Shown one piece after another: positions 11,902-12,651 of a stretch of 12,651 nucleotides of DNA (position 1 is the first letter of the stretch; every line of letters begins with the position of its first letter). The position numbers and the translations under genes are program-made. The notes under the pieces are model-generated. The model was given only the letters and a program-made list of their open reading frames with translations. It was not told the origin of the DNA and did no database searches. The stretch lies in assembly GCA_027619655.1 (NCBI GenBank), contig JAQCHR010000051.1:1-12651 (forward strand). Direction: 5' to 3'. The stretch comes from Pseudomonadota bacterium. GTDB taxonomy: Bacteria > Pseudomonadota > Alphaproteobacteria > UBA8366 > GCA-2717185.

Positions 11902-12651
11902 ATGACGGAAATTCGCCGGCTGCACGAGAAAATCGGGGCGGAAGCCATCGGTTACGACCTCAGCAAGCCCCTGTCACCGGAGCAGATTTCGGAGCTCAAC
12001 CAGGCGCTGCTGGACAATCTGGTTCTGGTGATCCGTGGTCAGGACCTCGACGCGGTCCAGTATCGGGACGCCATGGCGCAGTTTGGCGAACCCATGCTGC
12101 AGCACCGCGAAGCCTTCCGGCTGCCCGAATGCCCGGATGTCAGCCGGATCGTCAACCGCGAGAAAATGCGGCCGGCGGCGATGTGGCATACCGACCATAC
12201 CAACCACGAACTGCCGCCGAAGGCGACGATCCTGTACGCGCGCAAGCTGCCCAGCAAGGGCGGCGATACCTGCTTCGCCAGCATGTATGCCGGCTATGAA
12301 AGCCTGCCCGAGGAAGACCGCCGCAAGCTGGAAGGGATGGTGACGATCAACAGCCTGGAAAAGGATAACCCGACCTATTCCGCGACGGATCGTGACGAAT
12401 ACGAAGGCGGCGTCGCCCATCCGCTGATCCGCACCCATCCCGAAACCGGCAAGAAGGCCGTGTACTTCCACCTGACCAAGGCGCAGGGCATCGAAGGGAT
12501 GCCGAATGAGGCCGTGCGGCCCTTCCTGGAAGGCCTGCTGGAAAAGGTCGTTCAGCCCGAATGGGTCTACCGCCATCACTGGAAAATGGGCGATGTGGTG
12601 ATCTGCGACAATCGCTGCGCCTTGCACCGTGCCGACCCGAATTACGACCAG
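11902..12651 (+). CDS. TauD/TfdA-family Fe(II)/2-oxoglutarate-dependent dioxygenase, 3' end cut by window
   Basis: The first 250 residues are present. The iron ligands are H96 and D98 in AAMWHTDHT and H242 in VICDNRCALHRA; the 2-oxoglutarate-binding arginine would lie just past the window end. A strong ribosome site, GGGAGGAAA, begins at 11889, with GGGAGG seven bases before the ATG. The family plan is intact, with GYDLSKPLSPEQI near the N-terminus and SKGGDTCFASMYAGYESL in the middle. It differs clearly from the dioxygenase at 2407: it has WHTDHTNHELPPKATILYA where the other has WHADTTMMETRPMGAILYA, so the two probably have different substrates. It diverges from the gapdh-arsJ operon and could share its control region. 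The substrate is unknown. Confidence 0.9.
   Translation, partial: MTEIRRLHEKIGAEAIGYDLSKPLSPEQISELNQALLDNLVLVIRGQDLDAVQYRDAMAQFGEPMLQHREAFRLPECPDVSRIVNREKMRPAAMWHTDHTNHELPPKATILYARKLPSKGGDTCFASMYAGYESLPEEDRRKLEGMVTINSLEKDNPTYSATDRDEYEGGVAHPLIRTHPETGKKAVYFHLTKAQGIEGMPNEAVRPFLEGLLEKVVQPEWVYRHHWKMGDVVICDNRCALHRADPNYDQ

Overview
The window is about 12.7 kb of GC-rich, gene-dense bacterial DNA. The high GC, short gaps, ATGA overlaps and gene content (PlcP-type metallophosphoesterase with a lipid glycosyltransferase, TRAP transporter, several oxidoreductases) suggest an alphaproteobacterium, perhaps a marine or Rhodospirillales-like heterotroph. That assignment is inferred from content, not from a marker gene. 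There are no RNA genes, transposases, phage genes or CRISPR arrays, and no gene-free stretch exceeds about 215 bases.

Left part (1-2265): a lipid kinase of the diacylglycerol kinase family (minus strand, cut by the window edge) diverges from a two-gene operon. The operon encodes a PlcP-like metallophosphoesterase and, overlapping by ATGA, an Agt-like GT4 glycosyltransferase. The known PlcP/Agt pair strips phospholipids to diacylglycerol (DAG) and glycosylates it during phosphate starvation. The divergent kinase could return DAG to phosphatidic acid, so three DAG enzymes may share one very AT-rich control region (301-420, about 24% GC).

Middle (2407-4128): a TauD/TfdA-type Fe(II)/2-oxoglutarate dioxygenase, a striking nested inverted repeat, then a complete metallo-beta-lactamase-fold hydrolase of the N-acyl-homoserine-lactonase type. 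Convergent to these, on the minus strand (8321 down to 4171), is a probable catabolic unit: an Ldh2-type malate/lactate dehydrogenase, then TRAP genes dctP, dctQ and dctM. The dctP reading frame carries an in-frame TAA between an excellent signal peptide and the mature domain. A 12-bp hairpin separates dctP from dctQ.

Right part (8503-12651): a zeta-crystallin-type quinone oxidoreductase diverges from the dehydrogenase across a region with repeats 50 bp apart. Its 3' end overlaps, in antisense, the tail of arsJ. arsJ and the upstream gapdh (ATGA overlap) form the arsenate-resistance pair that makes and exports 1-arseno-3-phosphoglycerate. A second TauD/TfdA dioxygenase, truncated by the window end, diverges from gapdh.

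Read together, phosphate-sparing lipid remodelling and arsenate export about 8 kb apart would suit a phosphate-poor habitat, where arsenate enters by phosphate uptake. That link is inference. No gene here is clearly of an unknown family; the novelty lies mainly in the dctP stop, the intergenic repeats and the motif change in the dehydrogenase.
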